A stretch of DNA of 64,000 nt from Armillaria gallica (lineage: Eukaryota > Basidiomycota > Agaricomycetes > Agaricales > Physalacriaceae). The stretch covers positions 1,023,001 through 1,087,000 of the forward strand of contig JBANDB010000007.1 of assembly GCA_037576215.1 (NCBI GenBank), written 5' to 3'. The notes below the pieces were generated by a model, which searched no databases, was not told where the DNA came from, and worked only from the letters and a program-made list of their open reading frames with translations. How positions within the stretch are numbered: position 1 is the first letter of the stretch; the number at the start of each line of letters is the position of its first letter. Shown here one piece after another: positions 12,986 through 24,088 of the stretch. Both the position numbers and the translations under genes were made by a program.

Positions 12986-13990
12986 CAATGAATGAGGTGA
13001 AGGGCATGTTTGGCAACTTGCCCTTCGTATTTGGTAAGCTCGTCTCTTCGTTCAAGTCGTCTCGGCCCCATGCGTATCGTCCGCTTCTCCGGCCTTCTCC
13101 TGCCACTCATTTGTGTCACACAAGTCATCCCTCCCAATTGATTATCGCATCTACTCAATTTCATTGCCATGCGGGGATTTCAGGCTCAAGATTTGCACCC
13201 TGTTTCTACGGCGAGTTGAAAATGCCAACCGAGGGATGCTGGTGTATATGTGTACGACCTGTGTTGCGTTATGAATGAATCTCTCTGCAGGTGTGCAGAT
13301 TATGTGTACTCACATTTCCATGGCTAATTCACGCACAGATTCTCTTCCGCAATACGTCAAGGAACGTCCTCAAGTCAATCCGGCCCTATCCTTCCTTTTC
13401 CTCGCATCCGTGTCTGCCTTACGGATACGACTTACTGACATCGAGTCGGTGCCAGGATTTAGATCGAGTCGACGGACCGTGTTCGAGGCAGTAATGCACA
13501 CGAACACTGGGTGGTCCACAAGAATCTTTTGCTCGCCCATCTCACCACTCTCTTCCGCATTTCAACGTATCTTCCGTGGAACGATCACTCTCAGAACCGA
13601 CGACCTTCACTTCCATACAATCCTGCCTCGCCTTCTACGTACCAGGAAGATCTGGATACATTGACGCGACTAGTATTTGGGTCTGGCCAGCCATCGAACC
13701 TCTTTACCATTGGAGCTGCCACCAGCCCAACTTCCGCGTGCGAAGTCAGCGGGTCTCAAACCATGGAGGAGATAGATGTATGGTTGGTGTAGCGGGATGG
13801 ATATTGCCGTGGGGTGTGTTCGCGTACTGGATGTCGGCGTCCGAGACTCAGATCTTTGCGCCATCTGTCGTCCTCCTCCGTGCCCTCTCAGGAAACGGAA
13901 ATTATTGTCCAGGGATAAGCGAACAAATAAATCCCAGACACGACCACCAGTCATATAGCACCGCTTTCTTATCGCGCCTATCTATCACGT
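12986..13990 (+). pseudogene. Inverted relic matching the minus-strand block near 58.5-59.2 kb
   Basis: Translated pieces on this strand align with pieces on the minus strand between about 58,470 and 59,190. The pairs include VCRLCVLTFPWLIHAQI with VCRLFILTFPWLIHTLL, and WPAIEPLYHWSCHQPN with RPAIKTFYRWSCHQPK. Both blocks are interrupted by frame changes, and intron-like edges lie near 13,036 and 13,180. I do not recognise the product. The repeated cysteine- and aromatic-rich stretches are compatible with a spliced coding gene, but nothing identifies it. Confidence 0.4.
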
Positions 13991-14009
13991 CTATTCACGT
14001 TCATTAGAC

Positions 14010-15152
14010 ATGCCGACCGACAAGGCAGCTCGCTACGCGCGTTTTGAAGGAGCATGAACAGTCATCAGGCAGGAGTTGGTCGACTACATTACGGGCGAGG
14101 GCAGGCTCAAGGATGCGATTGAGTGGTATGAGCGGGTGAGAAACCTTCATGCGAAAAAGGAACCGAGCTCATTATGATCACAGAACCTCGACTACAACGT
14201 CCCCGGAGGCAGGCTGAACCGCGGCATGTTCTGTCGTCGACACCGCCGAGATCATCAAGGGGATCCGCTGACGGACAATGAGTACACAAAGGTTGCCATG
14301 CTCGGCTGGGCTATCGAGCTCGTGCGTCCAACCTTCTGTATCTTCCCTGCATGTCGTTCTCATCTGCCCACTCACAGTTCGAAGCCTTCTTCCTCGTCTC
14401 AAACGACATGATGGATTCATTGATCAGGCGCCAAGGCCAGCCCTGCTGGTACCGCGTCTCCAAAGTCGGTCAAATCGTCATCAACGACTCGTTCATACTC
14501 GAGGCTGCGATATACTACCGCATTTCCGCGGGGAGGATATTCTGGAGCCTTTCTGGAGACGACGTTCCAGACAGAGAAGGGCAGCTTATCACTGCTCCAG
14601 AGGATGAGGTTTATTTGAGCAAGTTCTCTGAAAAAGTACGTATTTCCTTTCGCTGACGTCGCGCTTGTTTTGACCGCTGTATGAAGACATTCGCTGATCA
14701 TGATATACAAAACTGCATACTACTCCTTCTACCTCCCCGTCGCCGTCGCCGCACGTCCCACAATCCTACTCCTCCGGGAAGCAAACTATCGAGCCCTGCG
14801 CCCTCCACAAATCCATCCTCATCCCCCTCGGCGAATACTTCCAGATCCACGGCACGGATATCCTCGATAACAAGTGTTCGTGGTGCGTGAATACCGCGTT
14901 GGCGGTGTGCACGTCCGAGCAGTGGAGGGTCCTCGATTATAACTATGGGAGGAAAGATTCCCATTGCGAGAGGAGGGTGAAGGTGGTGTTTGAGAGCCCC
15001 CAGGTAGATTTGAGGAAGAGGTATATGAGGAGGAGGTGTATGGGAAGCTTATTGTGACGATTGGGGAGGTTCCGGAGGTTGAGGGTAAGAGTACGTTGAA
15101 GAGAGAGGTCTTCAAGAGTTTCATTGATAAGATTTATAAGAGGACGAAGTAG
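14010..15152 (+). pseudogene. ERG20: Farnesyl pyrophosphate synthase pseudogene
   Basis: Spliced pieces match farnesyl pyrophosphate synthase, the isoprenoid enzyme that makes FPP for sterols and sesquiterpenes. Readable pieces in order are QELVDYITGEGRLKDAIEWY, NLDYNVPGGRLNRGM, the first aspartate-rich region as LVSNDMMDS (normally DDMMD), [69 protein letters not shown] and the family-typical end REVFKSFIDKIYKRTK. Introns are at about 14,136-14,183 and 14,322-14,377, with a further donor (GTACGT) at the SEK boundary. It is a pseudogene for several reasons: a one-base frameshift after NRGM, loss of the helix block that normally precedes TAPEDE, a frameshift after YLPVAV, and deletion of the second aspartate-rich motif between GEYFQI and GTDILDN. 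A functional copy must lie elsewhere, since the enzyme is essential. Confidence 0.9.
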
Positions 15153-15329
15153 GAAATTTAGCGGCAGTGTAGATCAGCTGTGTATCACATAAGACTGACT
15201 TACCCCGTGTCAACACTTACTAGAAACCACCACCACCATGAGGATTTTTCGTCGGAAACAGATTGTGCTCGGCGATTCATCTGGCAGCCAGTCGCTTGCT
15301 TTGCCGTCCTCAAACATGCCAGCTCACCT

Positions 15330-17670
15330 CTCTCGACCAAGCACCATTCAGGCTAATAGCAGCTCGTGCCCGTCGACTCCCCGCACGCATCGTCTCAACA
15401 CTCGGTCCGCTGCATGTATTTCGCTGTTAGCCTCAGTCAATAGACACTATGCCGTGACGTACCAAACGAGTGATGAATATAATCGACGTCGTCATCCGTA
15501 CAGCCGAGCGGCGAACGTGTCCTTTCTGCTCTGGTAGTCAAGCTATCAAGTCCTCTCTTCCCATCTACAATCCCCCACGCATGCATATTCTCCCTCCTCC
15601 ACACGTCGTTCAACTGAGCGACCGTGGAATTGCAAAGCAAGAGAATTATATTCAATAATACTACTACTAGAGTACAATAAGTGATAGACTGGAAAGTATG
15701 AAGTAAAATAAATGTTGTGAAGAAATCCTCGCGCTTCCCAGGGAAAAGCACGTAAGACTACGAGCAGTACCTCATACGATCATAACCTCTGAAGGGATGC
15801 GCTGTCACTTGTATGAGAAGGGACCTATTCCGTTCGTGCCGTTACCGCGCATACTCTCGGGTAAAGCCGTCCAAACGAGAGAGCTGAAGCTTGCCGTTGA
15901 GGGTCTTGCGCGCCTCGCACAAGTGAATAGCTCTAGGCCTAGGAGCTTGGACATCTGCGCAGGAAGAACAGGGCGAGAAAATGGTCATACCATAGGCAGC
16001 GTTCGCCCCTCGAGACGCGACTCCGTACCATACACCACTCCCAGAGCTTCTATTTAATCAGCCGCAACGGGGACGGGGAGGGCATCGAGTTCTACATCTT
16101 GAACGTCGCATTTGTGACTGACACCATATACCATCGTATACCTGGACGCTAAACCGATTTCAGTCGAATTGAAGGTACGACAGATATGTATGGCGTCCAC
16201 ACCTCAAATTCGAGTCGGAAGGGACGGTCAACTCGGCGACGTCCTTCGTATTGCTACCCTCCCGCACAAAGAAACGGCTGCAAGGGTGTGAAGTAGCACG
16301 AACTGAAGAACGAGGTCCAGTACTACAGAAAAGAATAGAGGTAGCATAGCATGCATCGTGCCTTCGGGTCTGTGCATGCAATCCGACAATCCTGCGCACC
16401 GTGTAATTAGCGAAAGACGTCGATGGACAGACTCGACAACGTACCTTCGAACCCGATCAATGTCTCGCAGCTCGCCCGAGTAAATGGTCGAGCGCCCACA
16501 ACATCAAAATGCTCGCTACTTCTACCGCCGAGCCGAGTCGCAATGAAATGCGGATGCCGTTTCAGAGCGTGGTCAACGATGATCCCCCCACTCAGCGTCT
16601 ATATTCTTCCGCGACAGCCAGCTTAGTCGTTCCATGCGGTGTCGGCTTAAAGTTCGAGCTGTCCTCCATAGAGTCAATGGTATCAGGCGTACACCTGCCG
16701 TACTGATGTCAGCTACCAAAAGTCAAGGGCTCCACAGAAAAAGACGCGCCTTTCTTCCCTCCGTGCTGTCTTCATGGCTCCGTCGCTGAAAATGAAAATG
16801 CCACGCAGACCTCGTTGAGTGATATGGATTGTTCCCACGGCGGAAAGATAAACCCTAGGAGAGGAAGAATTTTGAGCTCTGATTCAATGAACAGTGAACA
16901 ACGTACCGAATGACTATCCGTCGATGCTAACCCCTCCATCCCGTAGCCCGTATCTCTGCATCTCGCTCGCCGGAACGTCTTGGCGCAAACCTGGTCTCGG
17001 ATGAGGCTGGATACACGGCAATGGAGAAAGAAACGACGCACCAGAATATTGATGTCTTCTTGGAATCCGCTCTTACCCATTGTAAATCATTGTGGTTCCC
17101 AGCTTGAGAGCAATCGCTTCCACATAAATCCTGTGTTTCGACGACGCGGGTTTCGTATTTGATGTGAAACGGAGAGTTGGAGCACCAGAAAGCGCATGGA
17201 GGGAAAATCGAGATGGTGGTAGTAAAAGTGGAAGTTGCTGTCTCGGACCGGCCCCGCATGGGTCCTCCCAAAGAAGAATCAACCGGTTACTATACCTCCT
17301 CCATCGACGTTCGACAGTTTCCCAAGACCGTGCATGAACTGTCGCATACGAGAACGCGAACCCCCCCACGCGCAAGATCGAGACCTCGTGCACCACAATA
17401 GCCCCAACATCGATAGGTCAGGTCTGCCTTGGCATAGCCGCTGACAAGGACGACGAGCAGGGGAGCACAATAATAGAGATGTTCAAGGAATGGGAGGTTG
17501 ATTGAGGCAAGGCGTCTCTACTCTTTGATTCCTGTGGGCTAATGTAGTTTTGCGCAGATTCTCCCCCCGCAAACGGCCAATCCGTTACTATCATCGCGCA
17601 TTTTGTTTCCATAATAGCCTCAGCGTGGCGCGCGCCGAGGCAACGTATAGCTTTCCGGCGAGCGGGAATG
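15330..17670 (-). repeat. G1 family copy, chimeric
   Basis: A decayed minus-strand G1 copy. Conserved exon peptides include VEAIALKLGTTMIYN (near 17,090-17,135) and a VELDAL-type exon near 16,030-16,120, where a CAA codon present at 39.1 kb reads TAA. From 15,330 to about 17,430 the sequence nearly matches 38,388-40,490 in the same orientation. A 105-bp hand alignment starting at 16,163 against 39,230 has six differences, all transitions, three of them at CpG sites. From about 17,435 to 17,665 it instead matches 22,072-22,303. Intron-like edges lie between the pieces. No function can be assigned. Confidence 0.7.
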
Positions 17671-17739
17671 CAAGAACACCACTGTATTCCATAGGTCCTA
17701 GACCAATAATCAGGGGAATTGAAAAATACATAACATACC

Positions 17740-19200
17740 GCGGACACTACGCCGCAAACGGTGGTTCACAGGCTGAGAGAACGGTTAGAAAGGAACACGC
17801 GGGTAGTTAACGACGCACCTCACCCCGTTCCGTGCGAGAGGTTACACTGATATCTGATACAATATCAGCCTCCAAAGACGACGACTCGAGTTGAAAGCAC
17901 ATACCTCTCATGCTACCCGCCCCGCTCCGTACTGTTTTGCTGAGCCTCATCGATGGATTAGCACACGAAAGGCCCAATCTTCTGGCTCACAACCCGCGTA
18001 CATGTTTCCTTCACACCAGCCGTTCGACGACCTGCCCCCTCTGCGGCCCAGCGTGTGTAAACATTCTCTCCTTATTGTACCCATTTTCCCGTTCCAGGAT
18101 CGCAGAATCGGCCTCCTGTCCTAGAACTCGTTGTATAAATCATTGGCGATGCCCGGAACAAAGGGAAAACGCGACGTTGAATGTTGCTGGGACATGACGT
18201 GGCTTGTGGAGGTAATAATAATGAGAGTGTGAATATTCGTTGCCAGCTTGCTCGTCAGGATGGTCCTGTTTTGAATACTGAACAAATTCGGTTAAGCAGC
18301 TCTTCTTCTCCGTTGATTGCGCTTCCTAGGCAGTAGGCAGGTCTGCTTTGGGCACAGATCTGTGAGCGAACTTTATCTGAGGTCCTGGCGAACGCATAGT
18401 CTATAGAGGCAACCTACTATGTCATAGACGTTGTTCGTGCGACTTGTCGGCCACTAAGCCGGCCAGCATAACCAGAGCGACCCGTGGCATTGATCACCAG
18501 GGAAAGCAGTAGAAGAAAGGTGGAGATCGTGCTACTGAGAAATGGTTGAAGCCACGAGGACATAAGAACACCATAGAGTCTAATCCAGTTTCAACGGAAG
18601 GACAGTGAAATGAAAGATAAGTGACATACTGCGTACATGGCTGCCTTCCAAATCGCAAAATGAGTTCACAAGCTGAGGGAGCGATTAGCAAGGGTACGTG
18701 GGTAGAGATTTAGTAACGTACATTGTAACACTATACCCCGTTCTTCTGTGAGGTTTATTTCGAGCGAGATATCACACTGATATTGGTTTTGATGTCAGCT
18801 TCAAGGGGCAAAAACTCGGATGCAGAGTTCATACCTCTCATGCCAGAAGACAAGACCTGCCCTGTCCTGCCCCATAATTTCGTCGAACCTGTCTCCTCCA
18901 TAACGGTCCTCCTCGCCGTGAATCATCGATGGCTCAGCATAGTAGGTGGTGGTCGAGACGTTGGACGGGCAAGATGCATGAGAGCGCGTAGAACAGAGGC
19001 GACGGGTCGTGGGTGACATCGACAGCTCTTTGAGGGTAGAAGTATTTTCTCCTTCAACATTGTCTGCCGATTCGACCCAAAAATCGTGTCATAATATTTG
19101 TACCGGCTTGACGTCAATGAATTATATTGCAGTTGCGAGACGAGGGAAGGACAAGTCGGCCTGGGAGAATGGCATTTAGCATGCGGATTGACTGAAGAGT
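17740..19200 (-). repeat. Two tandem decayed copies of an unrecognised exon block (G2)
   Basis: The segments at about 17,740-18,010 and 18,620-18,960 align with each other in the same orientation. They share a CATACCTCTCATGC motif and the flanking order of intron-like edges. A third, CpG-poor relative lies at about 58,150-58,420. Minus-strand reading gives only short broken frames. Sequence between the copies (18,180-18,600) shows no recognisable feature. Confidence 0.45.
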
Positions 19201-19225
19201 GCTAGTGAACGCCTTACCCAAAACT

Positions 19226-22200
19226 AGTGCTCACTAGCACTCCTCATCTGCCCGTATCTCTCGGCACTCCCGCGGCGCATTCCTGTCCGATATCGAGGCT
19301 GGGATTGGTCGTAGTGGTGAGAGGCATCTGCTTCGTTGGAGAAGCGGAAGACGTCGAGGGAGGACAATCTGCAAGGCATCCCTGTGTTTGGTCACTAAAC
19401 CCAAGGCCGTTCTGAAATGATTTCGCGCGTCCTCAGTAGAAGGGTTGAGTTGGTCATACGGGCGCTAGACCTTGCCGATGTGAGCGGTAGAGAAAGTCGC
19501 GTGGCCATCGAGGATGTCGATGATGGTAAGAGTCAAAGAAAGGCGAGACCATGCCACTACACGACGACTGTTGACGCGAATGACGAGCTCAAGGCCATCG
19601 ACGTCGCCCAAAAGTGCCTTACCAAGTCTTTTCCCAGCCGTCCTCTCGTCACGAAAATAGCTGTCTCTGCTATTTGCCGACATCTACTAATCAGCAGCGT
19701 CTGCTCCAGTCAGTCTCTCCTCCACCTTACAGTCACTACTCCGTCCACGTCACTCCTCCCTCGGCCAAGCACCATCCGGGCTGATAGCAACGCGCGCCCA
19801 TCGACGACCCTCCTCGCACTCGCACCTTCCCGCAGATGCTTCCGCACGCGTCGTCTCAACATTCGGTCCGCTGTATATATTTGTGCCGTGACGTGCCAAA
19901 CGAGTCATGAATCGACGTCGCCTTCCGAGCGTACCCTCTCTGCCGTCAAGTCTTCACCCCGCATTGCCCTCGTATGCACGTTCTCTCCCTGCCGCACGTC
20001 GTTCGATTGAGGAATCGCAAAGCAAGATAATTATATTAAAAAATATTACTATGCACTAGCGTACAAAAAGCAATAGACTGAAAAGTACGAAGTAGAATAA
20101 AAGTCAAGAATGATTCTCGCACTTCCAGGGGAAAAGGACGCAAGACTAAGAGCAGTACCTCTTACGATCGTAATCTAATGAGAAGGGATCATTTTCCGTT
20201 CGTGCCGTGACCACGCATAGTCTCTGCTTAAATCGTCCCAACGGGAGCTGAAGTATCTTGTTATGGGTCTAACATGCCTCCAAAAGCTCACACAAATGAA
20301 TAGCCCTAGCCCTAAGGCCTAGGCGCCTAAGGCCTAAGGACCTGAACGTGAACATCAGCGCAGGAAGCGCCGAGGGAGAAAATGGACATACCATAGCCAA
20401 AGTTCGCCCCTCGAGATGTGATTCACCACCAAACACCACTCCCAGAACTTCTATTTGATCAGCCGCAATAGGGATGAGGAGGGCGTCGAGCTCCATATCT
20501 TGAAGGTCGCCTTTGTGCCTCAGAAATGATTGACACCATATACCATCGTATACCTGGATGCTAACCAATTTCAGTCGAATTGAAAGTATGGCAGATATGG
20601 ATGGCGTACACACCTTGAATCCAAGTCTGAAGGAACGACTAGCTTGACGAGTTTCTTGGTAACGCCACCCTCCCGCACAAAGAAACGGCTGCAAGGATGC
20701 GAAGCAGCATGAACTGAAGAACGAGGTTCAGTACAGAAAAAGGAGGTAGCATAGCATACACCTTGCCTTGGGGCCTGTGTGCACGTAATCCGACAATTTT
20801 GCGCATCGTATGATTAGCGGAAGACGTTAGCGCAGAGACTCGAGAATACAGTCGACGTCTCTCGTGCATCCTCACGCGCAACTCATCCCCAGCCGTCTTT
20901 GGAGAAAGGCCGAGCGATCACGACGTCGAAAAGCTTGCCTAGCTGACTCGCAGTGGGTGTGGTAAATGCGGATCCGGGTTCAGATCTCGGATCTCGGAGC
21001 GTGGTCGACGATGGTCTTCTCCACATTACACGGTAAACCAGCCTCTGAATTCTTCCGCGAGTGCCAGCTTTGTCGTTCCTTGTGGTGACTGCACAAAGTT
21101 CGAGCGGTATCGGCTGAAGGAACGTACACCTGTCGTATCGATGTCAGCTACCAAAATCAGGGGCTCCACAGAAAAAGACGCGCCTTTCTTCCCTCCAAAC
21201 GTGTCCTCCGTGCCGTCTTCATGTCTCTGTAGCCAAAAATGAAAATACCACGCAGACCTCGTTACTTGGCCCGTCCGCGTCAGCAGGAGAAAGGGAGGGC
21301 CTAGGAGAGAAGGATTTATAGAGCTCTGATTTGATGAACACTGAACAACATACAGAGTACGACGACTAACCATCCTTCGATGCGATCCCCTCCGACTCAT
21401 TACCTCATCTCGCTCGCCGGAACGTCTTGGCGCAATCCTGGTCCCGAGACCGAAGCTGGTCAATACTTAAAATATGCGACACAGTAGAAAAAACAACGTA
21501 CCAGTATATTACAGTCCATGGGTAGGCGATGTCTGCTTCAAAAACACTCTACTCATTGTAAACCACCGGTTCAATCTCTTTCTCTCCAAGGATGGATCTA
21601 TGCATTACGTTTATATTTTGAATTCGACACGTCGTTCCCAGCTTGAGGGCAGCTGCTTCCACGTAAATCCTAAGATTTTGACGACGCGGGTCTTGTATTT
21701 GGTGTGACATGGCGAAGTGGAGCACCGGAAATCGCATGGAGAGGAAATCGAGGTGGTGGTAGGGACAAAAGAGGAAGTTACCGTCTCGGACCGGACCCGC
21801 ATTGATCCTCCCAAAGAGGAATCGACCTCCTCCTTGCCTCCTCCGTCGACGTTCGACAGTTCTAACTAATTCCCGGGACCGTGCATATGACAACGTTCGG
21901 ACCGACCTCCTACGCGCAAGATCGTGACGTCGCACACCACAGTAGCCCCAACATCGATAGGTCCGTTCAAGAACATTGAAGCTGAGCGGATAGATCTTTT
22001 CGTACCACAACTTCAAACTCCGTCGTGCCAGTTTTGAGCCGAGACGATGTATCACGAGCGAGGCCGATGGCATAGCCGCTGACAAGGACGACGAGCAGGG
22101 GAGCACAATAGTAGAGATGTTGAGGAATGGGAGGGTTGACTGAGGCAAAGTGTCTCTACTCTTTGATTCCTGTGGGCTAATGTAGTTTTGCGCAGATTCT

Positions 22201-22310
22201 CCCCCGCAAACGGCCAATCCGTTACTATCATTGCGCATCTCGTTTCCATAATAGCCTCAGCGTGGCGCGCGCTGAGGCAACGTATAGCTTTCCGGCGAGC
22301 GAGACCAACA
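19226..22310 (-). repeat. G1 family copy of tandem module I
   Basis: Minus-strand exons of G1 are well preserved here. They include the VEAAALKLGTT exon near 21,630-21,670, the TTKLALAEEFRGW exon near 21,050-21,090, and the exon with LQDMELDALLIPIAADQIEV near 20,430-20,500, followed by a 50-bp GT-AG intron-like gap. The presumed 3' end (20,030-20,150) is an AT-rich block shared with 15,640, 28,650, 38,690, 44,100 and 57,550. The left part (19,370-19,520) carries a G2-type TIIDILDG exon. No single intact reading frame can be assembled, so I call a decayed gene copy. It is followed on the right by segment S and an intact HET gene. Confidence 0.6.
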
Positions 22311-24060
22311 ACTATCGCGCGCAAGGGCCGTTGCTAGAGGGAGTATGCTGGGTTTATCAATGTTTCTACAAGGCGAGTTTTATTACTTCCGTACTCTGTT
22401 TCTTTGTGACTAACGTTCTATTGCTTAGGTCTTCCACCCACTCACCTCCGACCTGTTTCCCGAGCCGTTTTGCAAACTACTCCGACACCGTCCGCATAGG
22501 CTCCGCGGTAAGCGTATTGGAAGACACTTTCCCCAATGCTCGCATCGCCGCCTTCCCTCAGTTCTTCAAGCTTCAATGACCTTCGGGCGGTAGTGAAGAG
22601 AGCGAGTTTTTTGCCGAAGTAACGTATTGTCGCGCGGGGAGCGGATTACACAAGCTGGGAGAGGGTGTTAGAAGGGATGGGTATCTCTACGGCCCAACAT
22701 ATATTCCGCGGGAGACGTCCAAGTCCCGATCCTCCCTGGCCCCTTCCAGCGTGTCGGCGAGGAGTGGATGGTAGAGGGGGATACAATGGCTTAAGCACAA
22801 GTCGACGCGCGGCTGTTCTGACCATCGAATATCCCCCATTCGAGATGGCGTTCGCACGTGCTAATCGTTGTTCAGGACGTCCTTTTCCTTGTATCCACTT
22901 GCAGGAATCGACCAGCCTACACCCTCGTTTTTCTTGTTATGTCTGGTTAAATAGGCGCCGTTTGACGGACACTCGGGGTTGTGGGCCCTGGAAGTTGACG
23001 AGGTAATGAGACTTTTTTCCGATCCATTGCACTCAAAGCTGACTTTCTTCTATTCCAGCGCGTCGCCGTCTCCATGAGGGTAGGTCCCAGGAATTAGGCT
23101 TATCACTCATAGAAATACTCGTGCGTTTTTTGGGGACCGAGTTAGATCCGTAAGGGGCAAGCGTCGGTCTCCGGCTTCGCCTGGAAAGGGAGCTATCGTC
23201 AAGATACGCGACATGTGTTCAAGCGGTCGTGGTTGCGGTCGACGTGGAAAGGCTGCGTTCTCGATCTCTCTCTTCTTCCATCACGACGCCTTTCTCTACA
23301 CGTCTTTTGCTACGGCTTGTCAATAAACGCGAAGTTGATCAGCTCGGCGCTGAGCTTAGGAGCAATTCCCATTGACGGCAAAGAGTACCAGCTTCAATAT
23401 TTGGTCCCTGCTAGAAAGCTCGTCCTGCTGATAACCGCTTGATACTGGGCTAGAAATCAGCCAGAGCTGCTTGTGGAACATGTCGACGGAGAGTTATATG
23501 CCTCAGCTCGTTCATTAGCACCGACACAGTTAAGAAGTCGACAATATACCTTTCTAGCAAAAGAACCAGCGGCACGCCTGCTTTATTATTGAATTATAAA
23601 CCGCCGTCCATGGTTGCTCCATCAACAGCGTCTATTTTTCCTGTGGGGCACCTCCATTTCCGCTACGCTGACAGCCAGGCCCTTACCAGCCTACTAGAGA
23701 TGCAATGATTCTGATGCATGAGAAATAACTGATGCAATAAAGGGGTCTAACGAAGCAGGTGGATGTGAGTAGCGGGCGATGGGCACGTCTCCCGTCGCGG
23801 TATGGTTCGTCGTCGAGGTTCTCGTGACTGCTATCATTTCCCTTTTCTACTTTTCTCTCTCTTCTTCATGCTATGCTACCTCGAAGCACATTGTTTCCTT
23901 GATGTGAGTTTTTCTGATACTTTAGGTTGAGCTTCGAAGCTTTGAAAACTCGATCACACTGGTGTAATCAAGGGCCGAGCTGCCTCATCAAATCTTGTAC
24001 TCCAATGTGACGAGCAATGCATATGAACTTGAACAAGCCGTTGGGTAATGGCAGAATCAT
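22310..24060 (+). repeat. Segment S of module I (unrecognised plus-strand exons)
   Basis: Aligns with 30,690-32,740, and in part with 40,700-41,650 and 53,900-54,560. On the plus strand an exon edge near 22,370 is followed by an intron-like stretch ending TTGCTTAG (about 22,430) and an exon shared by three copies, readable as NYSDAVH, GSAADVLEDTFP and PQFFKLQ in different copies. Its apparent donor here is GCGAGT, while in module II it is GTGAGT. The right end (23,900-24,060) resembles 32,590-32,740 and leads into the 3' end of the HET gene. No function recognised. Confidence 0.45.
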
Positions 24061-24088
24061 CATATTCAAAATGTATTGCAAATATTCA

